A stretch of DNA of 64,000 nucleotides from Tiliqua scincoides (Eukaryota; Chordata; Lepidosauria; Squamata; Scincidae), in NCBI RefSeq assembly GCF_035046505.1, contig NC_089824.1, positions 222,650,596 through 222,714,595 on the forward strand, in the 5' to 3' direction. Shown here piece by piece: positions 38,006 through 49,600 of the stretch. Under the pieces are notes generated by a model. That model worked only from the letters and a program-made list of their open reading frames with translations, was not told the origin of the DNA and did not search any database. The translations under genes and the position numbers were made by a program. The number at the start of each line of letters is the position of its first letter. The stretch's first letter is position 1.

Positions 38006-41000
38006 AAGGCAGGAGTGCCCAGGTCTTCCCTGCTAAATGTGCCTTGGGAAGGGAGAGCAAGAATGAGCCAGCGATTTTATCCTCCCTCAAGCTTGATCCA
38101 TAGCAAGTCATGTATACCCCACCCCTCGGCTCTTGAAGGAAAGGAAGGCCAGAGAAGGGGACCCCTTCCTTAGAATCAACAATGACTTTCCTAAAGGGCC
38201 AGATTTCCTCTGCTTCCCCCTTGCACAAAACACTGTGTTTGAGGGAGCACAAAAACAGCCTTAATGCATCATTCCAGGTTAACCACTCAGTTGCTGCTTC
38301 AGTAAACAGCCTGATTCTGTCAGGCTATGAGGAAAAAACTAAAAAGAATCCAAACTTGAAATAGGGAGGAGGAAAAGAATCCCTTGAAGAATGACAGCTA
38401 AAAACCAAAAACTGTAGTAATGAGCCAATCTTGTCACGTTTCATACACTTTACATGCTGGAACAATCAGGAGAGGTGGAGAATGGCTCTTTTTATTCTTT
38501 TTCAAAGTTTTTTAAAAAAAATTTAAAACATTTTTTAAAGAGATTTGGCTGCTACTTCACAGCATTATTAAAGATTATGGAACTGTGAGGAAATTATACT
38601 AGTGAGAGCAAAAGAAGACAATCCTGCCACTTACATCAAGGTGTACTTTTTAGCTACACTCATCTGTAACCATTCTTTTAACACAGAACAATTTTCTGAA
38701 AGAGAGGCTAAGTGTACAATCCACTTGGATGTTTCTTGTGTACACCCCAGTGATTGAGCTTGAGCTGTGCAAGACCTTTTTGCACAAGGGCTCTGTGTTT
38801 CAGAAGGGTTTAGGCAGAGAAGATCTTGGGTGTTGGAACTCTTGACCTCCAGGGTTGAGCAAAAGGAAATGACAGAATCACATTTGCTAAAAGGAAATTC
38901 TGCAAGCATTCATGCTGCAAATGGGCGGAGAGCCTCTTTCTTCTGACGAATTCTACGGATTGCACAGCTCTCTTGTAGAGGAGCATCTGGAAAACTATCT
39001 GAGGAATTTAAGTCTGCGAGACACATCACCTACTGTTGCCTTGACCAAAGCAGACCTCACGCAGTGGGTCTGAGCCTTCTTGACGCTGCTATTTTCATCA
39101 TTAATGTTAGCTTGGTTTTGCAACTGATTACTTTCTGTTACTGACTTCCTTATGGAACTGAGAACTTGTGGAGCGAGGATCTGTCTCCCAGGATTTAAAG
39201 GGAATCCTTGTTTTTGTAGGTTTGGTTGGAAAGACCCCTCTCTGTGGTAATTCAGTCACCTCTTTCTAACCTCATGTCTGCCATGACCTGATAAGGAGCA
39301 TTAATGTGACATTTGCCATGATCGATGCACAGTCACCTGCACGGGTAGCTGTACACAGGACCTGGGATCTAGGTTCATACTTACTCTGCAGGGTGCAGTT
39401 CTTGATTAACCAGTAAAATATAGTTTGAAGCCTTTCTCATCCCTGGCGGTCTTGCTCCATGTGTGGAGAAAAGATTTCTCCAAGTTAAGAACTGCCCTTC
39501 AGCCTCAGATGCTACTTGGGGGCCGGGGATTGCCCTTTCAAGCCACAACCTGACATGCCTAGAGAAAGGTACTTGCATCCAAATGGGTAGAACAATGTTG
39601 TGCAATAACCACCAGAAAGTGAATCCTACTGCAATGAATGAGAGCACTATAAGGGCACCACTGTGCTCAGGTGAGGCTTCCATTCATTTGTTTTTCTCCA
39701 CATGTGGTGCAGGACCAGAGCAAAAGGAAAGGACCCGCATTTCTGAGGAATGATCCAGAGAATTGGTTAATCCAGAACTGAATTGTACAGAAAAAGCTGT
39801 GCTGAATATCCCAGGGGTGCACAGGAGAACTTTTCTGGATTGTGCCCAGATGGTCAAGAACCACAGCTTCCCACCATCAATCACGGTTCGGCATGGAGGC
39901 CCATCAGTGTTCACAGCTAATCGGGAAATAATTTTGAGCACAATTGTTTGTTGGGAGTGTTGCAAACGTGCTGTAAGACTGCCCTCATGCCGTAAGGCTA
40001 TCCTTGTGCTGGCATTCCAGATCCAAGCTGTTGGAGGGTATGTTTGCTCTGACATAGGGAGGCTGGCACAGGGGGTTGGTGAGGGAAGTGTGAGGGCTGA
40101 ACGAGGGTGTTTTGGGGCAGGAGAAGGGTGGGCTGGTGAGCAGACTAGGTCTGGGAAGGGGATAGGACTGGCCAAATACTAATCCCTCTCCTGGACTGCC
40201 CAGTATTACTGCCCAGCGATTTAGCTGGTGCAGATTCGAGTTGCCCGACTGAAATGGCTGGGGCAATACTAGGGATAAGGGGATAATTATCCCCTTACTC
40301 CAAGTTGGCGGCAGCCATCTCCAACCCTGTGCTGGATTCAGTGCAGAGAGAGTTGCAGAGACGCTGCTCCTACAAAATTTTGGAGACTTCACTTTTGTTC
40401 AGATGCATTTCCTGCAGGCCTTGCACCCTGTGTGAGGATTTGCTCTTTGCTGAATTCTTCCTTTTCACCTGGGGGTATTCATGAAACAGCTCAGAAAAGC
40501 ACCTGCTTTTCAGTGCAGCTCAGAGAAGCCAAGCGGTGGCATGTATGCCACTTTCAGCTTTGGATTGATCGATCCTCTCACTCATCACGGCCACCACTGC
40601 AGCTCTCAAACTACTGTTTCCAGAGTAGCTCCATTGACTTCATTCCAGAGGAATGCATTTTGCTCACTACTCTCTTTAGAGTCTCAGGGATGAGCTGGTG
40701 CCTGTCATCTCTCTTTGTGAGTGAATGCTAGTAATCTAGAATAAATATGACAATTATAAAGGAGTCATTTATGGCCAGAATTCTGGGCCTAGGAGGCTAG
40801 AAATGTCTCCATCTCAGTTTTGGCAGGTGTGCATGAGTGTGAAATTGCACTTGAAGATGAGCAGTTGGATCCGTTTGAGACAGTGTTGTAGTAATTGTAT
40901 GTGCCTTAGATATTTGCCTGTTTGCCTTCTCTGACATATTGGGACATGAAACCCAAACCCTCACTTGTGCTGGGCTGTTGACTCTCTGGAAGGGTTTTGA

Positions 41001-41715
41001 ATTTGTCATCATAAGAAAGGATCTTAAGACCAGCATGTGAAAGGGGACCACATGGAATCCCCCTGGCCCAGGAGTCGTCCCTGAAGAATTGCATGGAAAC
41101 ACGAATGCATGTTGCTCAAGAAAGGGAATCGGCTACACCTGCTGGCCCTTGTTTGCTTTCTGGACTGAAGGAGGAGAACTGCTATCTTCGGTTCTGCAAA
41201 CAAATTGGGCATTGACATCTTTCTTCCTCATCAAAAAAGATTAATGAGGTTTGTAAAGCAAAGGAGAACAAAGATGGAGAGGAGACCAAGTTCTTGTCAC
41301 TGAAAAACTTGCACAAATGATTGCAGTAGCAAACAGTTTGTTGTTGTTTCTTGGCCTGGGAATCCACTTTTGTATTGTGTTTTTTCATTGTTTTTAGGAG
41401 AGATGTTGTTGTGAACATCAGCTGTTTATCAGGCCTTCTCCTTTTCTTGGTGCTATAATTTTCAACTTTTTAATGTTAAAGCTGTATTTTTATACAATCT
41501 TTTTAAAACAATACAACTATTTTGTATCTCTCTTTTACTCTTGTTTTTGTTTAAATGTTTGGGTCAGATGCTCAGTACCAAAGTATGAACAGCCATAACT
41601 GAGCCTTGGGGGGGGGGATTGTTGTATGTTTTTTTTACTAGAAAATGGAAAAGAATTTGTTTCTACAAAGTTTACTTTGAGCGTTTCACTGTTTAATTAA
41701 AGTATTCCATAACTG
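38006..41715 (+). other. DNMT3B: Probable DNMT3B 3' untranslated region
   Basis: After the stop codon, 3.7 kb lacks confident LINE or hAT insertions, unlike all flanking DNA, and becomes T-rich near the end. An ATTAAA signal at 41696-41701 is followed by a T/GT-rich stretch (41724-41740), a plausible cleavage region. An earlier AATAAA at 40740-40745 is an alternative. The 40.2-40.35 kb part may be an old MITE. The length is inferred, not shown by transcript data. Confidence 0.5.
41696..41701 (+). terminator. Candidate polyadenylation signal ATTAAA
   Basis: ATTAAA, the commonest variant signal, with a T-rich element about 25-40 bp downstream. It is the last good candidate before CR1 and RTE insertions begin at about 41.98 kb. 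Confidence 0.45.
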
Positions 41716-42093
41716 AGCATCCTCCTCTGTTCTTTTCTGTATTAAATGTTGTCCAGCCATGGTGTGGCTCATTCCTCAACTGTGGGGTGGGCATGCAGGT
41801 TGACATCTCCGGGAGCCTAAGGGTTGAACACCAGGCAAGACCAAGATTGGGGGAATTACACAAGGGTTGTTGAAAGGTGGGGAAGCTGGCCATATCACAG
41901 GTGTTGTGGGTTCAGTTACCTCAGGCTAGGGATAAAGCTGCATGGAGAGAGGAGGAGTGTAGGAAGAACCAGGAAGGTATAGAGGTTCTGAGCTGTCTGA
42001 TAGCTCAGGAGAGAGAAGCTGGTGAACAGCTCAATGAAAGTGTCAACCAAATTTACAATGGTGGTGAAGAAGGTTAATTCCATGCTGGGGATC

Positions 42094-42560
42094 TGAGTGT
42101 TGGGAACCTTCAGTCTCGAAAGACTCTGGTATCGGGCTCTGGATGGTGGTTCTGGCACAGCATCTAGTGTGGCTGAAAAGGCCGATTTGGGAGTGACAAT
42201 CCCTTCCACACTGGGAGCAAGTGCAGTCTGTCCCTGGTCTGTCTCCCTGGCTATGGGCCTTCCTTCTTTGCCTCTTTGCCTCAGCCTGTTGGCCAAGTGT
42301 CTCTTCAAACTGGGAAAGGCCATGCTGCACAGCCTGCCTCCAAGTGGGCCGCTCAGAGGCCAGGGTTTCCCACTTGTTGAGGTCCACTCCTAAGGCCTTC
42401 AGGTCCCTCTTGCAGATGTCCTTGTATCGCAGCTGTGGTCTACCTGTAGGGTGCTTTCCTTGCACGAGTTCTCCATAGAGGAGATCCTTTGGGATCCGGC
42501 CATCATCCATTCTCACAACATGACTGAGCCAACGCAGGCGTCATCATTGCTGGGCGTCAA
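42094..42560 (-). mobile_element. RTE LINE 3' fragment nested in CR1
   Basis: Minus strand encodes RMDDGRIPKDLLYGELVQGK and the Cys/His tail of the RTE protein. A perfect 12-bp duplication ATGCTGGGGATC (42082-42093; 42561-42572) marks the insertion. About 20 bp at the 5' junction does not match the LINE. Confidence 0.92.
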
Positions 42561-42597
42561 ATGCTGGGGATCATTAGAAAAGATATTGAGAATAAGG

Positions 42598-42772
42598 GCA
42601 CAATCCTAACCCACTTTCCAGCGCCAACATAACGACTATGCAGCTCCGAGGGAACAAACATTCCCTTACTTTGAGAAGGGGTCCGTGACTGCCACCCACC
42701 TGCAGGATGCAGCACACGTTCCATTAGCACAGCTATGCCAGTATTGGAAAATGGGTCAGGATTTGGGCCTGT
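42598..42772. mobile_element. MITE of the GGGCNCAATCCTA family
   Basis: Starts GGGCACAATCCTAACC, ends GGTCAGGATTTGGGC and contains the 'gggaacaaacattcccttac' core shared with 50521-50699. It interrupts the CR1. Confidence 0.8.
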
Positions 42773-43577
42773 TAATATTATATAATGCCATTGTACAAAT
42801 TGATGGTAAGGCCACACCTGAAGTATTGCATCCAGTTCAGCTCTCCACATCTGAAAAGGATACAGTGGAAATGGAAAAGGTGCATCTTTACCCAATGTGT
42901 AGTTAGTCTGTAGAACTTTTCACAGGATGCAGTGATGGCATCTGGCCAAATGCCTTTAAGAGGGGATTGGACAAATTTCTGGAGGTAAAGTCCATCACAT
43001 TATGGGTATGTGCAACCTCCTGATTTTAGAAGAAGGTGATCTCTGACTTGCCAGATGCAAGGGAGGGCACCAGGATGCAGGTCTCTTGTTGTCTTGTGTG
43101 CTCCCTGAGGCATTTTGTTGGCCACTGGGATAGAGGAAGCTGGACTAGATGGGCCTTTGGCCTGATCCAGTGTGGGCTCTTACGTTCCTATGAGAACTGG
43201 CCCAAGAAGTCATAAGAGGTGAGCTTGTTATCATGTTAGAGATTTCACATACACAAGGGATGGTATTTTGAGAATGGGGGCAGAGTTGTGTTTGACAACA
43301 GGGGAGACTGAATACAGTAAGGAAGGAGCGGGGGAGGGAGACATTGTGTATGTTGTGGTGCAATAATTGGGATATTGTTATTAACAGCATTTATATACCC
43401 CCTTTCAGCAAAAGTTCACAAAGCGGTTTACAGAGAAAATTCAAATAACTAATGGCTCCCTGTCCCAAAAGGACTCACAATCAAAAAGATGCAAAACACC
43501 AGCAGGCAGGCACTAGAAGAGATATTGCTGGGGTCAGGCGGGCCAGTTACTCTCCCCCTGCTAAATAAAAGAGGAGT

Positions 43578-43969
43578 TGTTGTTGGCATCCTTCAGTCTC
43601 AGAAGACTATGGTGTCATGCTCTGAATGGTGGTTCTGGAATAGAGTGTCCTCTCCAGTGCGCGAAGCCTGGGTAAAGTAGGTATGGAGGATAGACTGTTT
43701 CCCATGCAGCAAATCCCCCCTCTCCATGTCGCTGAAATGGTCCAATGGAAAGGCAGAGGCCAATACGGTTCTTCCAGCGGCGTCGCAGGAGTTGCCAGAA
43801 CGCGACTGTGTTCAGCCATGAACTGCCTCAGGGACTCCGGCTCCGGATTTTGCCTCGAGGTTGACTCCTGAAGCCTTTTCCATAACTGGATGTAGCCACA
43901 AGGCAGTGGAGGTTTGGGATCAGAGATTTCCTTCTCTCAGATGAGCTGCCTTCCCAGGCTGACGAGTCC
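43578..43969 (-). mobile_element. Short RTE deletion derivative with target duplications
   Basis: On the minus strand it starts with the RTE 5' UTR (gtcagcctgggaaggcag, matching 46692 onward), follows it to 'gcgcactggagaggacactc' (matching about 47011), then jumps to the RTE 3' terminus 'ccagaaccaccattcagagc' through 'gactgaaggatgcc'. The whole coding region, about 3.4 kb, is absent. An exact 11-bp duplication AAAAGAGGAGT flanks the 392-bp unit (43567-43577; 43970-43980), so it inserted in this short form. Confidence 0.88.
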
Positions 43970-44282
43970 AAAAGAGGAGTACCCACTTGAAAAAGTGCCT
44001 TTTACCCACTTAGCAAGGGTAATTAGCAAGGGACAAGGGATATTTGTTTGTGAAAGGTTGTGTCCTATCCAAAGAAAGTTCATCTCCTGACTAAGCACAA
44101 TAAAAATCAAGGAGACATTCATTGTGACTAATGCAAGTCCCTTCAACCTTGGTGCCTCCTGACTTTCTTTAGCTGAAGCTTTCCATTTCTTTTGGGGAGC
44201 AAAATGAACCTGAGCATTGAACTGATGTGTGAAATCCACAGAGGGGACAGTACAGAACTCTGGCCCCAGTCACCAGCTAGTG

Positions 44283-44625
44283 CAGAGGTTCTTAACCTTT
44301 TTATGATTACAGACCCCCAATGGATTACCCAATATGTCTCCATGTCCCCTTCACCAAACTCATCATCATCACCACCAGTCCTATTAGGCACTAGTATGAC
44401 TTCAAAATATGTCAATAGCTTGGTTTTAACATAGATGACTAGGAACAGAACGCCTCAGTCTGTATTGATAATGGTGACAGTTAATAACTTTTTTTTTAAG
44501 TTTTAACTTTTAAAAAGTTTTAAGTTTAACTTGTTTTTTAATTGTTCAGAGATGAAGTCCCATTCCCCCTTCATTTGGTTTCCACATCCCCAAGGGGTAT
44601 GGATACCCCTGGTCACGAATCCTTG
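44283..44625. mobile_element. hAT-type MITE
   Basis: Left end CAGAGGTTCTTAACC; right end, reverse complement, CAAGGATTCGTGACC. Flanks AGCTAGTG (44275-44282) and AGCTAGAG (44626-44633) differ at one base. No coding capacity. Confidence 0.78.
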
Positions 44626-44879
44626 AGCTAGAGAATCAAGAACAGGAACAACTGAAGGGGAAGCCTCTGAGTGTATTTATTTACCACTTTACTGTGCCAG
44701 ACATGGATCTGCCTAGCCTGGAGTGTATTCAGATGGGCAAAAAGTTGTGAAAGGGCTATAGGATGGATGTACCCTCAGTGACTTAGCAGTAGTATGAAGC
44801 AAAAAACCTTCATCTTTGTTCAAGTCAAATCACACGTTTTTTGGTAAATTTTAATTCATCAGGGCACAGACAAAGACAC

Positions 44880-45646
44880 TGAGGTATTGAGAACAAAACA
44901 GCTAATATTATAATGCCGTTGTACAAATTATAATTATAAATTATAATTATAATTTATAAATTTATAATAATAAATTTATAATTATAAATTATAATGCTGT
45001 TGTACACCTGGAGTATTGTGTTCAGTTCTGGTCGCCGCATCTCAAAAAAGACATAGTGGAAATGGAAAAGGTGCAAAAGAGAGCGACTAAGATGATTTCT
45101 GGGCTGGGGCACCTTCCTTATGAGGAAAGGCTACGGCGTTTGGGCCTCTTCATCCTAGAAAAGAGACGCCCGAGGGGGGACATGATTGAGACATACAAAA
45201 TTATGCAGGGGATGGACAGAGTGGATAGGGAGATGCTCTTTACACTCTCACATAACACCAGAACCAGGGGACATCTGCTAAAATTGAGTGTTGGGAGAGT
45301 TAGGACGGACAAAAGAAAATATTTCTTTACTCAGCGTGTGGTTGGTCTGTGGAACTCCTTGCCACAGGATGTGGTGACGGCATCTGGCCTGGATGCCTTT
45401 AAAAGGGGATTGGACAAGTTTCTGGAGAAAAAATCCATTACGGGGTACAAGCCATGATGTGTATGCGCAACCTCCTGATTTTAGAAATGGGTTAAGTCAG
45501 AATGCCAGATGCAAGGGAGGGCACCAGGATGAGGTCTCTTGTTATCTGGTGTGCTCCCTGGGGCATTTGGTGGGCCGCTGTGAGATACAGGAAGCTGGAC
45601 TAGATGGGCCTATGGCCTGATCCAGTGGGGCTGTTCTTATGTTCTT
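44880..45646 (+). mobile_element. CR1 3' end with AT-rich expansion
   Basis: CR1 ORF2 end ([20 protein letters not shown] then [31 protein letters not shown]) and tail. At 44930-44997 a palindromic ATAATTATAAATT expansion interrupts a 'gtacaaat' site of the CR1. Confidence 0.9.
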
Positions 45647-46206
45647 AACTACAATTCCCAGGAAGCCTTGCAGGTCTCTTGTTATCTGGTGTGCTCCCTG
45701 GGGCATTTGGTGGGCTGCTGTGAGATGCAGGAAGCTGGACTAGATGGGCCATTGGCCTGATCCAGTGGGGCTGTTCTTATGTTCTTAACTACAATTCCCA
45801 GGAAGCCTTGCAGGTCTCTTGTTATCTGGTGTGCTCCCTGGGGCATTTGGTGGGCTGCTGTGAGATGCAGGAAGCTGGACTAGATGGGCCATTGGCCTGA
45901 TCCAGTGGGGCTGTTCTTATGTTCTTAACTACAATTCCCAGGAAGCCTTGCAGGTCTCTTGTTATCTGGTGTGCTCCCTGGGGCATTTGGTGGGCTGCTG
46001 TGAGATGCAGGAAGCTGGACTAGATGGGCCATTGGCCTGATCCAGTGGGGCTGTTCTTATGTTCTTAACTACAATTCCCAGGAAGCCTTGCAGGTCTCTT
46101 GTTATCTGGTGTGCTCCTTGGGGCATTGGGTGGGCCGCTGTGAGATACAGGAAGCTGGACTAGATGGGCCTATGGCCTGATCCAGTGGGGCTGTTCTTAT
46201 GTTCTT
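45647..46206 (+). repeat. Tandem array, 4 x 140 bp, built from a CR1 tail
   Basis: Units start at 45647, 45787, 45927 and 46067. Each holds about 27 bp of non-CR1 sequence beginning AACTACAATTCCCAGGAAGC, then about 113 bp of CR1 3' end down to TTCTTATGTTCTT. Copies 1-3 share variants (gggctgctgtgagatgc; ccattggcc), while copy 4 matches the parent CR1 end at those sites (gggccgctgtgagatac; cctatggcc). Confidence 0.96.
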
Positions 46207-46469
46207 AAGACAATTTGGAACTTGCTCCCCCTTTTGGGCCATCTGCCTGTTGAAGAGTATGGGAGAAAAGGCTGTTGAATGTACCACCAGGACAGGGAGG
46301 AGGGTGACAGATTGTTCCTCTTTCCATTCCCAGCAGTCCAGGTCAAAAATGGAAAGGGGGATGAGCACCTAGGGTGGCAGCTGGCAGCCCTTGTCAATGT
46401 CACTTGAGAGCTCCTGAGGAACTGCAAGGGGACTGGAGGTGAATAAACAGTCAACTTACAGCCCAATCC

Positions 46470-46572
46470 TCCATTAGCCCCACCCCTGCTCCCTCTCTCT
46501 CTGCAATGCTCCATTAGCCCCACCCCTGCTCCCTCTCTCTCTGCAATCCTTCATTAGCTCCACCCCTGCTTC
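46470..46572. repeat. 40-bp tandem repeat, about 2.5 copies
   Basis: The unit starts CCATTAGCCCCACCCCTGCT and includes a CTCTCTCT run; starts lie at about 46471, 46511 and 46551. The last unit is partial and diverged. Confidence 0.9.
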
Positions 46573-46616
46573 CACAATCTTCCTTTCTGCCCCTCCACTC
46601 CTGCGTCATCCCCCAG

Positions 46617-49600
46617 GGGCCGGGGATAAGAACAGGCCCTCAGTTTGGCTGTACGTGCCGTAAGAGGTGACTAAACAGCCACCGGGTAGATGGGACTGGT
46701 CAGCCTGGGAAGGCAGCACATCTGAGAGAAGGAAAACTCTGATCCCAAACCTCCACTGCCTTGTGGCTACATCCAGTTATGGAAAAGGCTTCAGGAATCA
46801 ACCTCGAGGCAAAATCTGGAGCCAGAGTCCCTGAGGCAGTTCATGGCTGAACACAGTCACGTTCTGGCAACTCCTGCGACGCCGCTGGAACCAACCGCAT
46901 TTGCCTTTCCATTGGACCATTCCAGCGACGTGGAGAGGGGGGATTTGCTGCATGGGTAACAGCATATCCTCCATACCTTCTTTACCCAGGCTTCGCGCAC
47001 TGGAGAGGACACTCCAACTTCACCATACGGCGTCGGCACAACACGGGAAGCAGCAGTTTACCGGTTATAAGTCTTTGCTCGATTGGTGTAGAGCGTGATG
47101 CCAGAGGCTGCTTCCGACAGTGGGAGAGATCATTGCATCTCATTGGGCAGCTACTGCCCGCCTTAAGCTGAGCAGTCCCCAGCCAGTAAGGTGTTGCCTC
47201 GCCACGGTCCGTTAACCTCATGGGGTGCATGGGGTTTAGGGTGAAAACCGACAAGCGGATTGACAACTCTGCACCCTGCAACAGAAAACAGAAAACTCCT
47301 GCCCTAAAACTGGGCACCTGGAATGTAAGGACAATGACACCTGGCTTCTCTGATGACCTGCAAGAAATAGACGACGCACGCAAAACAGCTGTCATCGACA
47401 TGGAGCTGAGCAGCCTGCAGATGGACATCGTCGCCCTTCAAGAGACAAGGCTGCCAGATTCCGGATCTGTCAAGGAGAGAAATTTCTCATTTTTCTGGCA
47501 GGGAAAACCACCAAACGAAACCAGGGAACATGACGTTGGCTTTGCGGTCAGAAATACCCTGCTGGAATCCATCATCCCACCTACTGTGGGAAGTGAAAGA
47601 ATTTTGTCCCTGCAGCTCCAGTCATCAGCAGGACCTGTCACTCTCATGAGTGCTTATGCACCGACTCTGTCGTCTCCAGCAGAAGCCAAAGACAAATTCG
47701 ACGATGGCCTGGCCACCACTATCAAGAAGATCCCTGTAAAAGAGCTATTGTTCATCCTCGGCGATTTCAATGCTAGAGTTGGTGCTGATCACAGTTCGTG
47801 GCCCACTTGCTTAGGTCAGTTCGGCACTGGGAAGATGAATGAAAATGGCCAACGCCTGCTAGAGTTTTGCTGTCATCACGGTCTCTGTGTCAGCAACACG
47901 TTCTTCAACACGAAGCCCCAACATAGAGTCTCTTGGAGACACCCAAGATCAAAGCACTGGCACCAGCTCGACCTGATTCTCTCCAGACACTCCAGCCTTC
48001 CCAGCATCAAGATCACACGGTGCTGCCTGCGACACTGACCAGTCCCTGGTGTGCAGCAGAGTGAAACTGCAAGCAAAGCGACTGTACCACACGAAAAAGG
48101 AAGGAAGACCTCGCATTGATACCAGCAAGATCCGGGATCAGAGGAAAGTGGAGGAATTTGCACGAGCACTTGAGGAATCTCTTCCAGGCCCGGCCGATGC
48201 AAACGCATCCAACAGATGGGAACATTTCAAGAATACCGTTTACAACACCGCCTTGTCCATATTTGGCAAGAAGACCAACAAGACAGCAGACTGGTTTGAA
48301 GCCCACTCTGAGAAGTTGACACCAGTCATTGAGGAAAAGAGGAGAGCTCAAGCAGCATACAAGGCCTGTCCCAGTGAGCGCAACCTGCAGGTCCTCCGAG
48401 CTGCTCGCAGCAAAGTCCAGCAGACTGCCAGGAGATGTGCTAACGACTACTGGCTCCAGCTCTGTTCCCAGATACAGATAGCAGCTGACATGGGCAACAT
48501 CAAGGGGATGTATGACAGTATCAAGCAGGCCCTAGGTCCAACACAGAGGAAAATTGCCCCTCTGAAGTCTGCAGCAGGCGAGGTCATCCAGGATTGGGTG
48601 CAGCAGATGGGACGCTGGGTGCAGCACTACTCTGAGCTATATTCCAGAGAAAATGTAGTCACCGAAGAAGAGCTGAACAACATTGAGTGCCTGCCTGTGT
48701 TGGAAGAGCTTGACAGTGAACCAACCCTAGAAGAACTTCACGTGGCCCTGGACTCCCTTGCCTTTGGCAAGGCCCCAGGAAAAGACAGCATCCCTGCTGA
48801 AGTCCTAAAGTGCTGCAAAGAGATCATCGTCACTGAGCTGCATGAAATCCTCTGTCTTTGCTGGAGAGAAGGTGGAGTACCTCAAGACATGAGGGATGCA
48901 AACAACATCACGCTGTACAAGAACAAAGGTGACAGGGGTGACTGCAACAACTACCGCGGCATCTCTCTCCTTAGCGTTGTAGGAAAGCTGTTTGCCCGAG
49001 TTGCACTAAAGAGGCTCCAGGTACTTGCAGAGAGCATCTATCCAGAATTGCAGTGCGGATTCCGAACCAACAGGTCCACCACTGATATGGTATTCTCCCT
49101 TAGACATGCAGGGAACAACAACAGCCACTCTTTATAGCCTTCATAGATCTCATGAAGGCTTTCGACCTGGTCAGCAGGGACGGCCTCTTCAAGATTCTCC
49201 CCAAGATTGGATGTCCACCCAGGCTCCTCAGCATCATCAGATCTTTCCAAAAGGACATGAAGGGCACTGTTGTCTTCGATGGCTCCACATCAGACCCCTT
49301 TGACATCCGAAGCGGAGTGAAGCAGGGCTGTGTTCTTGAGCCAACCTTGTTTGGGATTTTCTTCACTGTCCTGCTGAAGCATGCCTTTGGAACTGCAACA
49401 GAAGGCATCTATCTCTGGACCAGATCAGACGGAAAGCTCTTCAATCTCTCCAGACTGAGAGCAAAGTCCAAAGTTCAGCTGAAATGTCTGCGTGACTTCC
49501 TCTTTGCCAACGATGCAGCTGTCACTACCCACTCTGCCAAAGATCTCCAGCAGCTCATGGATCGTTTTAGCAAGGCCTGCCAAGATTTTGGTCTGATGAT

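Larger units (their letters stand above)
41985..43190 (+). mobile_element. CR1 copy split by RTE and MITE insertions
   Basis: CR1 sequence (gaggttctgagctgtctg...) runs to 42093, resumes at 42561 (atgctggggatcattagaaa), is broken again at about 42598-42772 and ends with a diverged tail near 43190. The parts are colinear with the CR1 at 50.9-53.5 kb, apart from a deletion in the 3' half. Confidence 0.85.
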
